64,000 bases of DNA from Allopusillimonas soli (GTDB taxonomy: Bacteria > Pseudomonadota > Gammaproteobacteria > Burkholderiales > Burkholderiaceae_B): positions 372,001-436,000 of the forward strand of contig NZ_SDQC01000003.1 of the NCBI RefSeq assembly GCF_004153445.1, given 5' to 3'. Below the pieces are notes generated by a model. It did not search any database. It saw nothing but the letters and a program-made list of their open reading frames with translations, and had not been told where the DNA came from. The position numbers and the translations under genes were made by a program. This document shows positions 8,161-16,173 of this stretch, one piece after another (position 1 is the first letter of the stretch; the number at the start of each line of letters is the position of its first letter).

Positions 8161-9173
8161 CACGGCTCAGATACGAGGGTGTTGACGGTCAGGCAATCCA
8201 GATCAAGCGCGCGGACTTCCTCGGTAACATAGTCTGCGAAGACGCGGATGCGCGCGGGAAGGTGCTTGCGGCTGAGGTAGCATAGATAATGCCCGCCATC
8301 CTCGGGGGCATACTGCGATAGGCAAGCGCGCAGCCTGCCATCACGAACTGCCTCGCACACCAGGTAGCCTGGCAATTGCGCAATGCCCTGCCCCTGCGTG
8401 ACCGCCTCCAATATAAGGTCAAGGTCGTTGAAAATATGCGACGCAAGATTCCGCCGCTTCTGGGCGACGCCATCCACCTTGAATGCCCAATCCTTGATCC
8501 TGCCCGATGCCATGCGAAACGCAATGGATTCGTGACCGTCCAGATCATCGATCGCCCGCGGCAAACCATGAGATTCAATATAGGTCGGCGCGGCGCAGAC
8601 TATCATCTGCATGGGAATCAGCTGCCTCGCCACGACTTCACTGTCCTCCAGTTTTCCATCGCGGAATGCCACGTCAATGCGATCACTGGCAAAGTCGGCG
8701 GGGCGTTCGTCCAACAGCAGCTCAACCGTGATGTCTGGATACCGGCTGCGAAAGCGCCGCAAAAGCGGTGCAATGACATGGCGCCCGAAGCCCGGCGCCG
8801 ACTTGACACGCAAATGGCCTCGCGGCGGTCCATTGCGAAGCTCGCGCATATCGTCCAGAGCGCGAACGATGCGCTCAACACCCGGCCGGCAGTTCTCATA
8901 GAACAGCTCGCCCTCGCGTGTCATGGAGGTGCTTCGGGTTGTCCGGTGAAAAAGCCGGGCATCAAGTTGCGCCTCCAGCTTCTGCACATTGCGGCTCACC
9001 GCCGAGCGGCCTATGCCCAGGCGGTCGCCGGCGCGCGAGAAGCTGCCTTCATTGGCAACGGCCAAGAAGGCAATAACACCGGCATAACTGGTGGCAAAGC
9101 TGCTGGCAAATGCGTCGGCCGCGCCCCGAGGCTGGCGTGGCGAATCATCGGATGCGGAGGTATGGGTGGTCAT
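8160..9173 (-). CDS. LysR-family transcriptional regulator
   Basis: This 337-residue protein has a helix-turn-helix around residues 25-60 (FLAVANEGSFSRAGDRLGIGRSAVSRNVQKLE) and a LysR effector domain to the end. It has a hydrophilic N-terminal tail of about 22 residues before the usual LysR start. I chose the ATG at 9173 because GGGAG lies 8 bases before it; an ATG at 9179 lies only 2 bases from that site, and the frame is open to 9269. It is followed downstream by the SDR-Ohr pair. A possible ECF41-type promoter at 9188-9214 lies directly upstream. The dyads at 8140 and 10340 are candidate binding sites. Confidence 0.85.
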   Translation of the reverse strand: MTTHTSASDDSPRQPRGAADAFASSFATSYAGVIAFLAVANEGSFSRAGDRLGIGRSAVSRNVQKLEAQLDARLFHRTTRSTSMTREGELFYENCRPGVERIVRALDDMRELRNGPPRGHLRVKSAPGFGRHVIAPLLRRFRSRYPDITVELLLDERPADFASDRIDVAFRDGKLEDSEVVARQLIPMQMIVCAAPTYIESHGLPRAIDDLDGHESIAFRMASGRIKDWAFKVDGVAQKRRNLASHIFNDLDLILEAVTQGQGIAQLPGYLVCEAVRDGRLRACLSQYAPEDGGHYLCYLSRKHLPARIRVFADYVTEEVRALDLDCLTVNTLVSEP

Positions 9174-9187
9174 ATTCATATCTCCCA

Positions 9188-9214
9188 GACGTATGGGCAA
9201 GGAGATTTGTGACG
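9188..9214 (-). promoter_or_regulatory. candidate ECF41-type promoter
   Basis: On the minus strand CGTCACA (9214-9208), 16 bases, then CGTC (9191-9188) matches the ECF41 promoter pattern TGTCACA-N16-CGTC in all but one base, with exact spacing. The sigma factor at 10392 carries ECF41 signatures. Transcription would start only about 8-10 bases before the LysR ATG, which leaves little room for a leader, so it could be a chance match. Confidence 0.4.
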
Positions 9215-9265
9215 CTGACGGCAAAAATTTTTCGCTTTCTTGGGATCGGAAATGCCGGAGAGGGA

Positions 9266-9673
9266 TCAATGCTCCGGAACGAGTATGGGTGCGCCCTCGT
9301 TCTTCAGCAGCAGCACCAGGAATCTGGCCGGCTCGGTCTGGCTCGCATTGCGCCCCACGGTGTGGACGTCGTCGGGGCCTTCGTGGAAACTTTGCCCTGG
9401 CGTCAATGTGACAGCCTTGCCGCCTCTGACCTGCATTACGATGGAACCTTCAAGCACGTAGATGAAGCCATGCGCATGATGGCGGTGTACGGGATCCGCC
9501 GCCCCGGGCGGGTACTCAACCATGATCATCTGCGCTTCCTTGCCAGGGTAGTCTTTCAGCGGCACTTCCATGACAGGGGTAACGATTGCCTGCGGCGGCG
9601 CCGCATTGGCGATGCCCATTTGCACGCCGGCCAGCATCAGCAGCGCGGCGCTCATCCTCTTCAAACAAGACAT
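9266..9673 (-). CDS. secreted cupin-domain protein
   Basis: This 135-residue protein has a signal peptide (MSAALLMLAGVQMGIANA, cleaved near residue 25) and a single cupin barrel: PVHRHHAHGFIYVLEGS (cupin motif 1, His ligands about 63-67, E 75) and GQSFHEGPDDVHTVGRN (motif 2). The metal-binding histidines and glutamate are all present, so it likely binds a metal. It has its own AGGAG-like site and is 65 bases after the CMD gene on the same strand. Substrate unknown; other family members include oxidoreductases and anti-sigma-like sensors. Confidence 0.85.
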   Translation of the reverse strand: MSCLKRMSAALLMLAGVQMGIANAAPPQAIVTPVMEVPLKDYPGKEAQMIMVEYPPGAADPVHRHHAHGFIYVLEGSIVMQVRGGKAVTLTPGQSFHEGPDDVHTVGRNASQTEPARFLVLLLKNEGAPILVPEH

Positions 9674-9738
9674 GGCTATTCTCCATGAAAGCGGCCCGGT
9701 TGGGCCGCAGGGATTGTGAAAGGCCGACTGTCGACGGA

Positions 9739-10218
9739 TCAGGAAAGATTCGCCTTGTCGAGGCCAAACGCTTTGTCAGCCGATCCAGGAACAGTCCTGA
9801 AGGCGATATTCGCGCGGTTCCAGCCATTGATGGCCATGATTTCAAAGGTCAGGTCGGAAAGCTCTTTCTCGTTGAACTGCGTGCGGACGCGCTCGTAGAG
9901 GTCATCGGGAACGCCTTGCGCAGGAAGCTCGGTCAACACTTCCGCCCAGGCAAGCGCGGCGCGCTCGCGCGGCGCAAAGAGCGTGGAGTCGCGCCAGATG
10001 GCCACATGGTGGACGCGCAGATCTCTTTCCCCGTGTATGCGCGCTTCCTTTACATGCATATCGAGGCAGAATCCGCAGCCATTTATCTGCGATGCGCGAA
10101 TGGAAACAAGATCGCGAATGGTCTGTTCGATGGTGCTGCTCTTCAGTGCGTTGCTGAAATCCATGAATTTCTTGAACAGATCCGGCGACTGCTGAATATA
10201 GTTGATGCGCTGAGTCAT
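9739..10218 (-). CDS. carboxymuconolactone decarboxylase/AhpD-family protein
   Basis: This 159-residue alkylhydroperoxidase-like protein has the redox motif GCGFCLDMH: C48-x2-C51 with H55, as in AhpD and the CMD family of peroxidases. The ORF ends well with its own AGGAGAAATC site before the ATG. It is adjacent to the ECF41-type sigma factor gene at 10392, which lies upstream on the same strand. CMD genes are the classic 'C' partner of ECF41 and their usual target. The dyad at 10340 lies 122 bases upstream. Activity on peroxides is plausible but not proven. Confidence 0.9.
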   Translation of the reverse strand: MTQRINYIQQSPDLFKKFMDFSNALKSSTIEQTIRDLVSIRASQINGCGFCLDMHVKEARIHGERDLRVHHVAIWRDSTLFAPRERAALAWAEVLTELPAQGVPDDLYERVRTQFNEKELSDLTFEIMAINGWNRANIAFRTVPGSADKAFGLDKANLS

Positions 10219-10339
10219 GATTTCTCCTGGCGATGATGGAAGCGAGACCCCGTCTTGGGAGCGGGGAACGGCAAAAACCGTATGCCTTCATCGTAGGAGC
10301 GCGCGCGGGCTTGCGGAAGCCTCGCAGGCGTGCACGCAG

Positions 10340-10360
10340 TGTTGCCCGTTGGGCACCAAT
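10340..10360 (-). promoter_or_regulatory. dyad shared with the region upstream of the SDR gene
   Basis: The plus strand reads TGTTGCCC-N5-GCACCAAT, matching 8140-8160 at all 16 fixed positions. Here the inner bases make a stronger dyad, TGCCC-AAC-GGGCA on the minus strand. It lies in the gap between the sigma factor gene and the CMD gene and would control CMD. Confidence 0.5.
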
Positions 10361-10391
10361 GGCCATCGAAACCAAACAGGAGAATGGCTGC

Positions 10392-11273
10392 TCAGGCGCC
10401 GGCGGCTGCCTGGGCGATGCGTTGCAGTTTCTCGGGGTTGCGCTGCACGTAGATACGAGCGATCCGCTCGCCGTCTGACTCGAATACCATGGCGGATTCG
10501 AGCCGCCCCTCGATAAGCCGCAGGAGGGCCAACTGGCCATTGAGCTGGATGGGAACCATGCGAAGCATGCTTTTGAAACGCAGCGTTGAAGCGAAGAACA
10601 GCTGCGCGATGCGGCGGCCGCCCACCATGGGCTTTGGAAAGCTGGTCACATGGCCGCCCCCATCGCCCATCAGCATGGCATCCTCGGCCAGCAACGCGCT
10701 GATCGCGCCAAGATCGCCGGTCTCAAGCGTCTGGACGAACTGCCGCAAAAGGCGATGATGCGTCTCACGGGACACGTTGAATCGCGGGCGCTCGTCGCGC
10801 AATTGCGTCCTGGCCCGGCTAACCAGTTTGCGGCATGCCGCCTGGGTCTTGCCAAGAATGTCGGCAATCCGACCGTACTCTTCGTCAAACACTTCCCGCA
10901 GCAGAAACGCCGCGCGCGCCTCCGGCGTCAGTCTCTCAAGCAGCAGTAGATAGGCAATGGAGACATCATCCGCCCGCTCCCTTGCCCCCTCCGGGGTATC
11001 CAGTGCATCAGACAGCGAGGGTTCGGGCAGCCATATTCCCGGATAGTGCTCGCGCTGCGTCTTCACAGCGCGCAGGCGGTCAATGGACAGCCTGGTCGTA
11101 ACGGATACCAGCCATGCCTCGACATTGTCTATGCTGTGGCGCGCCGCACCATGCCAACGCAGCCATGCATCCTGCACGACATCCTCTGCTTCGGCCACTG
11201 AGCCCAGCATTCTGTACGCGATGCCTTGCAGCCGCGGACGAAGCGAATCAAAAGCATGAATAGGATCTTCCAT
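10392..11273 (-). CDS. ECF41-group RNA polymerase sigma factor
   Basis: This 293-residue protein has sigma region 2 (about 8-72: YRMLGSVAEAEDVVQDAWLRW) and region 4 (about 110-165). A C-terminal SnoaL/NTF2-like domain (about 172-293) acts as an internal regulator in this group. ECF41 signatures are visible: WLPEP in the linker (81-85), DGGGH (204-208; consensus DGGGK/R) and NPEKL (279-283; consensus NPDKL). There is no anti-sigma gene; ECF41 factors are controlled by their own C-terminal domain. Next to it lie a CMD decarboxylase gene and an NmrA-like SDR gene, the standard ECF41 context. The inducing signal is unknown. Confidence 0.93.
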   Translation of the reverse strand: MEDPIHAFDSLRPRLQGIAYRMLGSVAEAEDVVQDAWLRWHGAARHSIDNVEAWLVSVTTRLSIDRLRAVKTQREHYPGIWLPEPSLSDALDTPEGARERADDVSIAYLLLLERLTPEARAAFLLREVFDEEYGRIADILGKTQAACRKLVSRARTQLRDERPRFNVSRETHHRLLRQFVQTLETGDLGAISALLAEDAMLMGDGGGHVTSFPKPMVGGRRIAQLFFASTLRFKSMLRMVPIQLNGQLALLRLIEGRLESAMVFESDGERIARIYVQRNPEKLQRIAQAAAGA

Positions 11274-11549
11274 TTGCTGGCGCCGCGGCGGTGATCGTCT
11301 GACTTGATTGCTCGGGCGCGCATCGCCATCGCTTTCTTTTCAAGCCCGTGGCTTGAGACGCAATGTTCCGGGACGGGGAGCGCGCCCACCCCGGGCATTG
11401 TACCTATTCCGGCCTGCGCCAGGCACCCATATCGCTGCAGGGGCAACGTTACATTTCGGTGCTGGAATACATCACCCGCAAGCGCGAAGACCTCTGACGT
11501 ACAGGCACAGCAGTTGCCGATACGGTATTTCCTTCACTGGGAGCAAAGC

Positions 11550-13319
11550 ATGCAAACTGTTTCGGATTTCATACTCAGCCGCCTTGCCGAATGGGGTATT
11601 CAGCGCATCTATGGCTATCCGGGCGATGGCATAAACGGACTGATCGGCGCGTTCGGCCGAACACGTGAGCCATTGAAATTTATTCAGACCCGGCACGAAG
11701 AAATGGCCGCCTTCATGGCCTGCGCACATGCGAAGTTTACCGGACAGGTGGGTGTATGCATGGCAACCTCCGGCCCTGGCGCCATTCATTTGCTCAATGG
11801 CTTGTATGACGCGCGTATGGACCACCAGCCCGTCGTGGCCATTGTGGGGCAGCAAGCCCGAAGCGCGCTGGGAGGAGACTATCAGCAGGAAGTCGACCTC
11901 GCGAACCTGTTCAAGGATGTTGCACGTGATTTCGTGCAGATGGCGGCAAGCCCGGTTCAAGCACGTCATCTTGTGGACCGGGCCATGCGTATCGCCATGG
12001 AAGAACGCAGCGTAACCTGCATTATCGTACCCAACGACGTGCAGGACATGCCAGCTGTGGAGAAAGTTCCGCGCAGCCATGGCACTATCCATACCGGCAT
12101 TGGCCTTACAAACCACGCGAGCATGCCCGACGACCGCGCCATGGATGAGGCTGCTGCGATCCTTAACAGTGGGGAACGTGTCGCTTTACTCGTTGGAGCT
12201 GGCGCACTGGGCGCTTCGCAGGAGATACAGAACGTAGCGGATATCCTGGGAGCGGGCGTCGCCAAGGCGCTTCTTGGCAAGGCGGCCGTGCCCGATACGC
12301 TACCCTATGTGACCGGATCCATAGGGCTGCTGGGAACCCGCCCGAGCTGGACCCTTATGAATAACTGCGATCGGCTGCTTATGGTCGGAACCTCGTTTCC
12401 TTATTCAGAGTTTCTGCCACCTGAAGGGCAGGCCCGCGCCGTACAGATTGACCGCGATGGCCGCAAGATCAACCTGCGCTACCCAGTGGAGCTGGGTTTG
12501 GTCGGCGACAGCAAAATGACTTTGCAGGCCTTGATATCCAGGCTCGATCGCAAGCCGGACCGCAGCTGGCGCAAGGAAATTGAGCAACAAGTAGCCGATT
12601 GGTGGAAAGTGGTGGAAAACAGGGCCATGCTCGATGCAAACCCCATCAACCCCCAACGCGTGATGTGGGAGCTTTCTCCAAGATTGCCGGATCGCTGCAT
12701 TATCACTTGCGACTCCGGCTCGGCAGCAAACTGGTTTGCCCGGGACTTGAAAATGCGAGACGACATGATGGCATCTGTATCAGGTGGGCTGGCCTCCATG
12801 GGCTGTGCCGTTCCTTATGCGCTGGCTGGCAAACTTGCACATCCGGACCGCCCGGTCATTGCCTTGGTGGGCGATGGCGCCATGCAGATGAATGGCCTGA
12901 ATGAGTTGATCACCATATCTGCCCATTGGCATGAATGGCGAAATCCCACGCTGATCATCATGGTGCTGAACAATGGCGATCTGAACCAAGTCACTTGGGA
13001 GCAGCGGGTTTTGGGTGGAGACCCCCGCTTTCACGATTCCCAATTGCTGCCCTCTTTTCCCTATGCCATTTATGCCGATTTGCTTGGTCTTGAAGGCATG
13101 CGCGTCGATACGCCAGAGAAAATCGGCGAGGCATGGGAAGCCGCGCTGCGCGCTGAACGCCCAGTCGTCCTGGAGATGGTGACAGATCCGGAGATCCCAC
13201 CTATTCCGCCTCACATCACACTGAAACAGGCAAAGGCTTATCTCAAGGCAATGATACACGAGGACAAAGCCGGCGCATCCGCTGTTCGCGCGACCATCAA
13301 GCAGTGGTGGGCCAGCTAG
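11550..13319 (+). CDS. thiamine pyrophosphate-dependent pyruvate oxidase-like enzyme
   Basis: This 589-residue protein has the three TPP-enzyme domains: N-terminal PYR (1-170, with the catalytic Glu in QTRHEEMAAF), a central FAD/nucleotide-binding-like domain (about 185-335) and a C-terminal PP domain (about 370-540). The TPP motif is GDGAMQMNGLNEL followed by NN (LNNGDLNQVTWEQR). The match is closest to PoxB-like pyruvate oxidases/dehydrogenases; FAD cannot be confirmed by eye. The ATG at 11550 is preceded by GGGAGCAAAGC and gives the typical N-terminus; the longer frame to 11304 is not needed. It stands alone between a sigma factor gene and a pseudogene. Confidence 0.85.
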   Translation: MQTVSDFILSRLAEWGIQRIYGYPGDGINGLIGAFGRTREPLKFIQTRHEEMAAFMACAHAKFTGQVGVCMATSGPGAIHLLNGLYDARMDHQPVVAIVGQQARSALGGDYQQEVDLANLFKDVARDFVQMAASPVQARHLVDRAMRIAMEERSVTCIIVPNDVQDMPAVEKVPRSHGTIHTGIGLTNHASMPDDRAMDEAAAILNSGERVALLVGAGALGASQEIQNVADILGAGVAKALLGKAAVPDTLPYVTGSIGLLGTRPSWTLMNNCDRLLMVGTSFPYSEFLPPEGQARAVQIDRDGRKINLRYPVELGLVGDSKMTLQALISRLDRKPDRSWRKEIEQQVADWWKVVENRAMLDANPINPQRVMWELSPRLPDRCIITCDSGSAANWFARDLKMRDDMMASVSGGLASMGCAVPYALAGKLAHPDRPVIALVGDGAMQMNGLNELITISAHWHEWRNPTLIIMVLNNGDLNQVTWEQRVLGGDPRFHDSQLLPSFPYAIYADLLGLEGMRVDTPEKIGEAWEAALRAERPVVLEMVTDPEIPPIPPHITLKQAKAYLKAMIHEDKAGASAVRATIKQWWAS

Positions 13320-13343
13320 CGCAAGACGCGGGCCCTCATGCGC

Positions 13344-13760
13344 CTACCGCATCACAAACGGATTCGCCGTCGCGGCACCGCTGTTTATCCAGACGGACTT
13401 GGTCTGCAGATACGCCATGATGGCCTCTATGCCGTTCTCCCGGCCTAGCCCGGAATCCTTGTAACCGCCAAAAGGCGCCATGAAACTGATGGCACGGTAG
13501 GGGTTCATCCACACCATGCCGGCCTGCAGCTTTTCCGACATACGGATGGCGCGCCCGTGGAAATAGTGGGTTCGACGAACCAACCACCCCCGCACTCCGG
13601 CGCCGCTCTCCCTTCTTCCCGCCCAAAACAGGAACAACGCCTTCCTTGCGCGCCACATCAATGTAGTCGAGCACTTTTTGGCATTGAGGCGGTGTTGTCA
13701 CCGGACCGACTTGCGTGCCGGCATCCATGGGATCACCCATGCGACGCCGGGCGTGCTCTC
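13344..13760 (-). pseudogene. aldehyde dehydrogenase C-terminal remnant, frameshifted with internal deletion
   Basis: Two minus-strand frames hold pieces of one aldehyde dehydrogenase. The upstream piece (ARRRMGDPMDAGTQVGPVTT, then DYIDVARKEG...VLGGKK) starts about 13755 and the downstream piece (AIRMSEKLQAGMVWMNPYR, APFGGYKDSGLGRENG, YLQTKSVWIN) ends at the stop at 13344. The two lie in different frames. Between GWLV-TxYF, matching the usual GWFVEPTIF, and GRAIRMSEKL about 80 residues of the family are missing, so a deletion joined the parts. The catalytic Cys region upstream is absent. It is a decayed gene of the betaine/phenylacetaldehyde dehydrogenase type, without function. Confidence 0.85.
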
Positions 13761-13984
13761 GGTTTTGGTGCTTTTACAGCAACACCGTGCGTCCGCGCTG
13801 CGGTCTTCCGCGCCGCATCACACCTACCTAGAATCTGCTTCATGCACCGGCTTGGCCGCCCGCACTGCCCAGGGTGATCAACGCATATGGGCTCTCTGCC
13901 GGCCACTGTGATGCAGGCATCTTGGAAGCATCAATTCTAGACGCAATAACAAGCAACACATCGAACAATTACAGGAGTATTTCG

Positions 13985-14737
13985 ATGACCCGATTCAAAG
14001 ACAAGGTTGTACTCGTGACTGGCGGAGGCGCCGGCATCGGGCTGCGTGCAGCCACAATGTTCGCTCGTGAAGAGGCCCGTGTCGTGATCACCGGACGCAG
14101 GCAGGAGGCGCTATCCAAGGTGGCAGATACGGAAACAGGTATTGACTATGTTTTGGCCGATGCCGGAAGTTCATCCGATGCAGCGCGCACAATCGAAGAA
14201 GTAATACATCGATATGGACGCCTGGACGTGCTGGTAAACAATGCGGGTGCTGGCGCAATCCTGCCCTTATCGCAAGCGGGCTTTGCCCGCATCAACGAAA
14301 TATTTTCCGTCAATGTCGTCGGACCATCGCTATTGGCTACCGCTTCGCTTCCTTATCTCAAGCGGTCAGCGGGAAATATCATCAATGTATCGAGTACGTT
14401 CGGACACAAAGCCGCACCGGCTCTGTCTCACTATGCGGCGAGCAAGGCCGCGCTTGAGCACATGACGCGATGCTGGGCACTGGAACTGGCCCCCGACGGC
14501 ATACGTGTGAACGCTGTCGCCGCAGGTCCCACGGAAACCGATTTTCTCTCCGAAAGAATGAAGCTGCCCGCTGATCAGATAGAAAGCATCAAGGCCCAGG
14601 AGCGCGTGCGAATTCCACTTGGCCGGCGCGGCGTACCGAAGGATGTTGCCCACTGGATTGTTGCATTGGCATCTTCTGACGCGGCGTGGATCACTGGCCA
14701 GGTGATCACCGTGGATGGCGGCCTGGATGCGACATGA
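13985..14737 (+). CDS. short-chain dehydrogenase/reductase
   Basis: This 250-residue classical SDR starts at 13985 (AGGAG, then 7 bases, ATG). It has the cofactor motif TGGGAGIG (12-19), the NNAG motif (LVNNAGAGA), the active-site Ser and the YAASK pair (Tyr and Lys). It ends with the usual VTGQVITVDGGLDAT. A longer frame from 13874 is not supported by any ribosome site. No neighbours hint at a substrate; the decayed aldehyde dehydrogenase lies upstream on the other strand. Confidence 0.9.
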   Translation: MTRFKDKVVLVTGGGAGIGLRAATMFAREEARVVITGRRQEALSKVADTETGIDYVLADAGSSSDAARTIEEVIHRYGRLDVLVNNAGAGAILPLSQAGFARINEIFSVNVVGPSLLATASLPYLKRSAGNIINVSSTFGHKAAPALSHYAASKAALEHMTRCWALELAPDGIRVNAVAAGPTETDFLSERMKLPADQIESIKAQERVRIPLGRRGVPKDVAHWIVALASSDAAWITGQVITVDGGLDAT

Positions 14738-14794
14738 TGCACCCCAAGCCGATAGTCATCCCTTATTCGGTTCAACCCTCTTTATCAGCTGTAC

Positions 14795-14840
14795 CCGTAG
14801 TCCCTATGTAACCGTAGTCCCTATGTAACCGCAGTCCCTT
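14795..14840 (+). repeat. 17-bp tandem repeat upstream of DUF4148 gene
   Basis: The unit CCGTAGTCCCTATGTAA occurs at 14795-14811 and 14812-14828, and its first part recurs at 14829-14840 with one change (CCGCAGTCCCTT). The array ends 32 bases before the DUF4148 start at 14873. It may be promoter or leader DNA duplicated by slippage, or a regulator-binding array. Confidence 0.85.
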
Positions 14841-14872
14841 CTTTTCTTCTTTCCCTCTTATGGAGTTTTACT

Positions 14873-15226
14873 ATGAAGACCTTTGCAATAACCGCTGCCG
14901 TACTCACCTTCTCCCTGGCCGGCCTGGCTCAGGCAGGCGATCTTACCCGTGCCCAGGTCGTGGAGGATCTGCACCAGGCACAGGCCAAGGGCCTGGTCAC
15001 TGTGGGAGAGCAGCCCTACCCAAACTTTGACCAATCCAGCACGGCACGGCGCACCGACGTCCTGAACGAACTGGCCGTCGCACAGGTCACGGGCCGGGTC
15101 ACGGTTGGAGAAGCCGCATCCTATCCCGCCTGGAAACCCGGCAGCGATTCGAATGCCACGCGTGCGCAGGTCTTGCGTGAGCTACACGAGTATCTGGCCT
15201 CCGGCGACCACAATGTTCCGGCATGA
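14873..15226 (+). CDS. DUF4148 family small secreted protein
   Basis: This 117-residue protein has a signal peptide (TFAITAAVLTFSLAGLAQA, cut near residue 21). The mature part has the DUF4148 pattern LTRAQVVEDLHQAQAKGLVTVGEQPYP, and the same pattern is repeated twice more (RTDVLNELAVAQVTGRVTVGEAASYP, TRAQVLRELHEY). The internal repeats of about 35 residues are unusually clear. It has its own promoter region with tandem repeats and its own terminator at 15239. Function unknown, probably periplasmic. Confidence 0.9.
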   Translation: MKTFAITAAVLTFSLAGLAQAGDLTRAQVVEDLHQAQAKGLVTVGEQPYPNFDQSSTARRTDVLNELAVAQVTGRVTVGEAASYPAWKPGSDSNATRAQVLRELHEYLASGDHNVPA

Positions 15227-15238
15227 TGGTCATGTTTC

Positions 15239-15275
15239 ATGCCGGCACCCGTGAATCGGGTGCCGGCATTTTCAT
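15239..15275 (+). terminator. rho-independent terminator of the DUF4148 gene
   Basis: A perfect 12-bp stem (ATGCCGGCACCC at 15239-15250, GGGTGCCGGCAT at 15258-15269) with a 7-base loop is followed by TTTCATTT. It lies 12 bases after the DUF4148 stop. Confidence 0.85.
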
Positions 15276-15368
15276 TTGCGGATGACGCTTTGACATAAAG
15301 GAGCAAAGCAAAACGCCATTGATATGGCGGAAACGGAAGCGGTGTGGCAATGGGGCAGCCATGCATCG

Positions 15369-16046
15369 CTATTTCTGCTTTTTCCTGATGAGGTGCAGTT
15401 CCGGAACACGCATGAGCGGCGCCAGCTCCAGTTTCACGGCTTTCGCGTGACGTGCGCGCCAGTATACAGATGCGGCAATGAATGCAATAACGACAAGCGC
15501 CAATGCACAATAAGGGCCATAAGGTTTCAGAAACGCCATGGCCGCCGTAACGGTGTCCTGAAACGCGTACCCCAAGGCAAGCGCGGAGCCGGCCCACAAA
15601 GCTGAGCCGATCGCATCATAAATAATGAACTTCTTTATGCAAGTGCCATTCGTTCCTGCAAGCAGCGTCGTCATCGCGCCGGCGCCTGGAAGAAACTTCG
15701 CAAACAACAACGTGCCAGGCCCGTATTTCCGGTAGATATCAGCACTGCGTACCACACACGCTTGCGGAGACATGGAAAAGCGGCACATCAGCCGGGTCAA
15801 CGCACCACCGAACCTGCGCCCCGACCAATACCATGCAATGTCGGCAGCGAGGCAGGCTCCCACCGCCACCCCCAGCGATTGGCAGAGCAACGCCACCGCA
15901 GCGCCCGCAGGAGGATGAGCGCCTGCGACGACAAGTGAGGGGTAGGCCGGCACAGGAAGGCCTATCTGCTCCAGCAAGACCGTGCCAAACAGCAGAAGCT
16001 GCCTGTTCTGATCAAGCAGGCATTGCGCGATATCCAAAGTACTCAT
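15369..16046 (-). CDS. DedA family membrane protein
   Basis: This 225-residue protein shows the DedA signatures EQIGLPVPAYPSLVVAGA near residue 26 and FAKFLPGAGAMTTLLAG (about 115-131), with four or five membrane segments. DedA proteins belong to the VTT superfamily and act in membrane lipid (undecaprenyl phosphate) flipping and envelope integrity. It lies 127 bases downstream of the patatin gene on the same strand. No further function can be assigned. Confidence 0.9.
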   Translation of the reverse strand: MSTLDIAQCLLDQNRQLLLFGTVLLEQIGLPVPAYPSLVVAGAHPPAGAAVALLCQSLGVAVGACLAADIAWYWSGRRFGGALTRLMCRFSMSPQACVVRSADIYRKYGPGTLLFAKFLPGAGAMTTLLAGTNGTCIKKFIIYDAIGSALWAGSALALGYAFQDTVTAAMAFLKPYGPYCALALVVIAFIAASVYWRARHAKAVKLELAPLMRVPELHLIRKKQK

Positions 16047-16173
16047 GATGTTGTCTCCGTGCAGACTTTCTAAGTACGATGGATTCTAGGTGGCCATCCT
16101 GCCCTGCGGTAGCGCCAGAAAGGAAGCCACCATGTTGCCTTGCAAGCATCAACCAGCCAGCGATCAGCGCCGC

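Noticed and set aside
11472-12116. A minus-strand 214-residue frame opposite the TPP enzyme
   Set aside because: It mirrors the codons of the TPP enzyme, has no ribosome site and no known motif.
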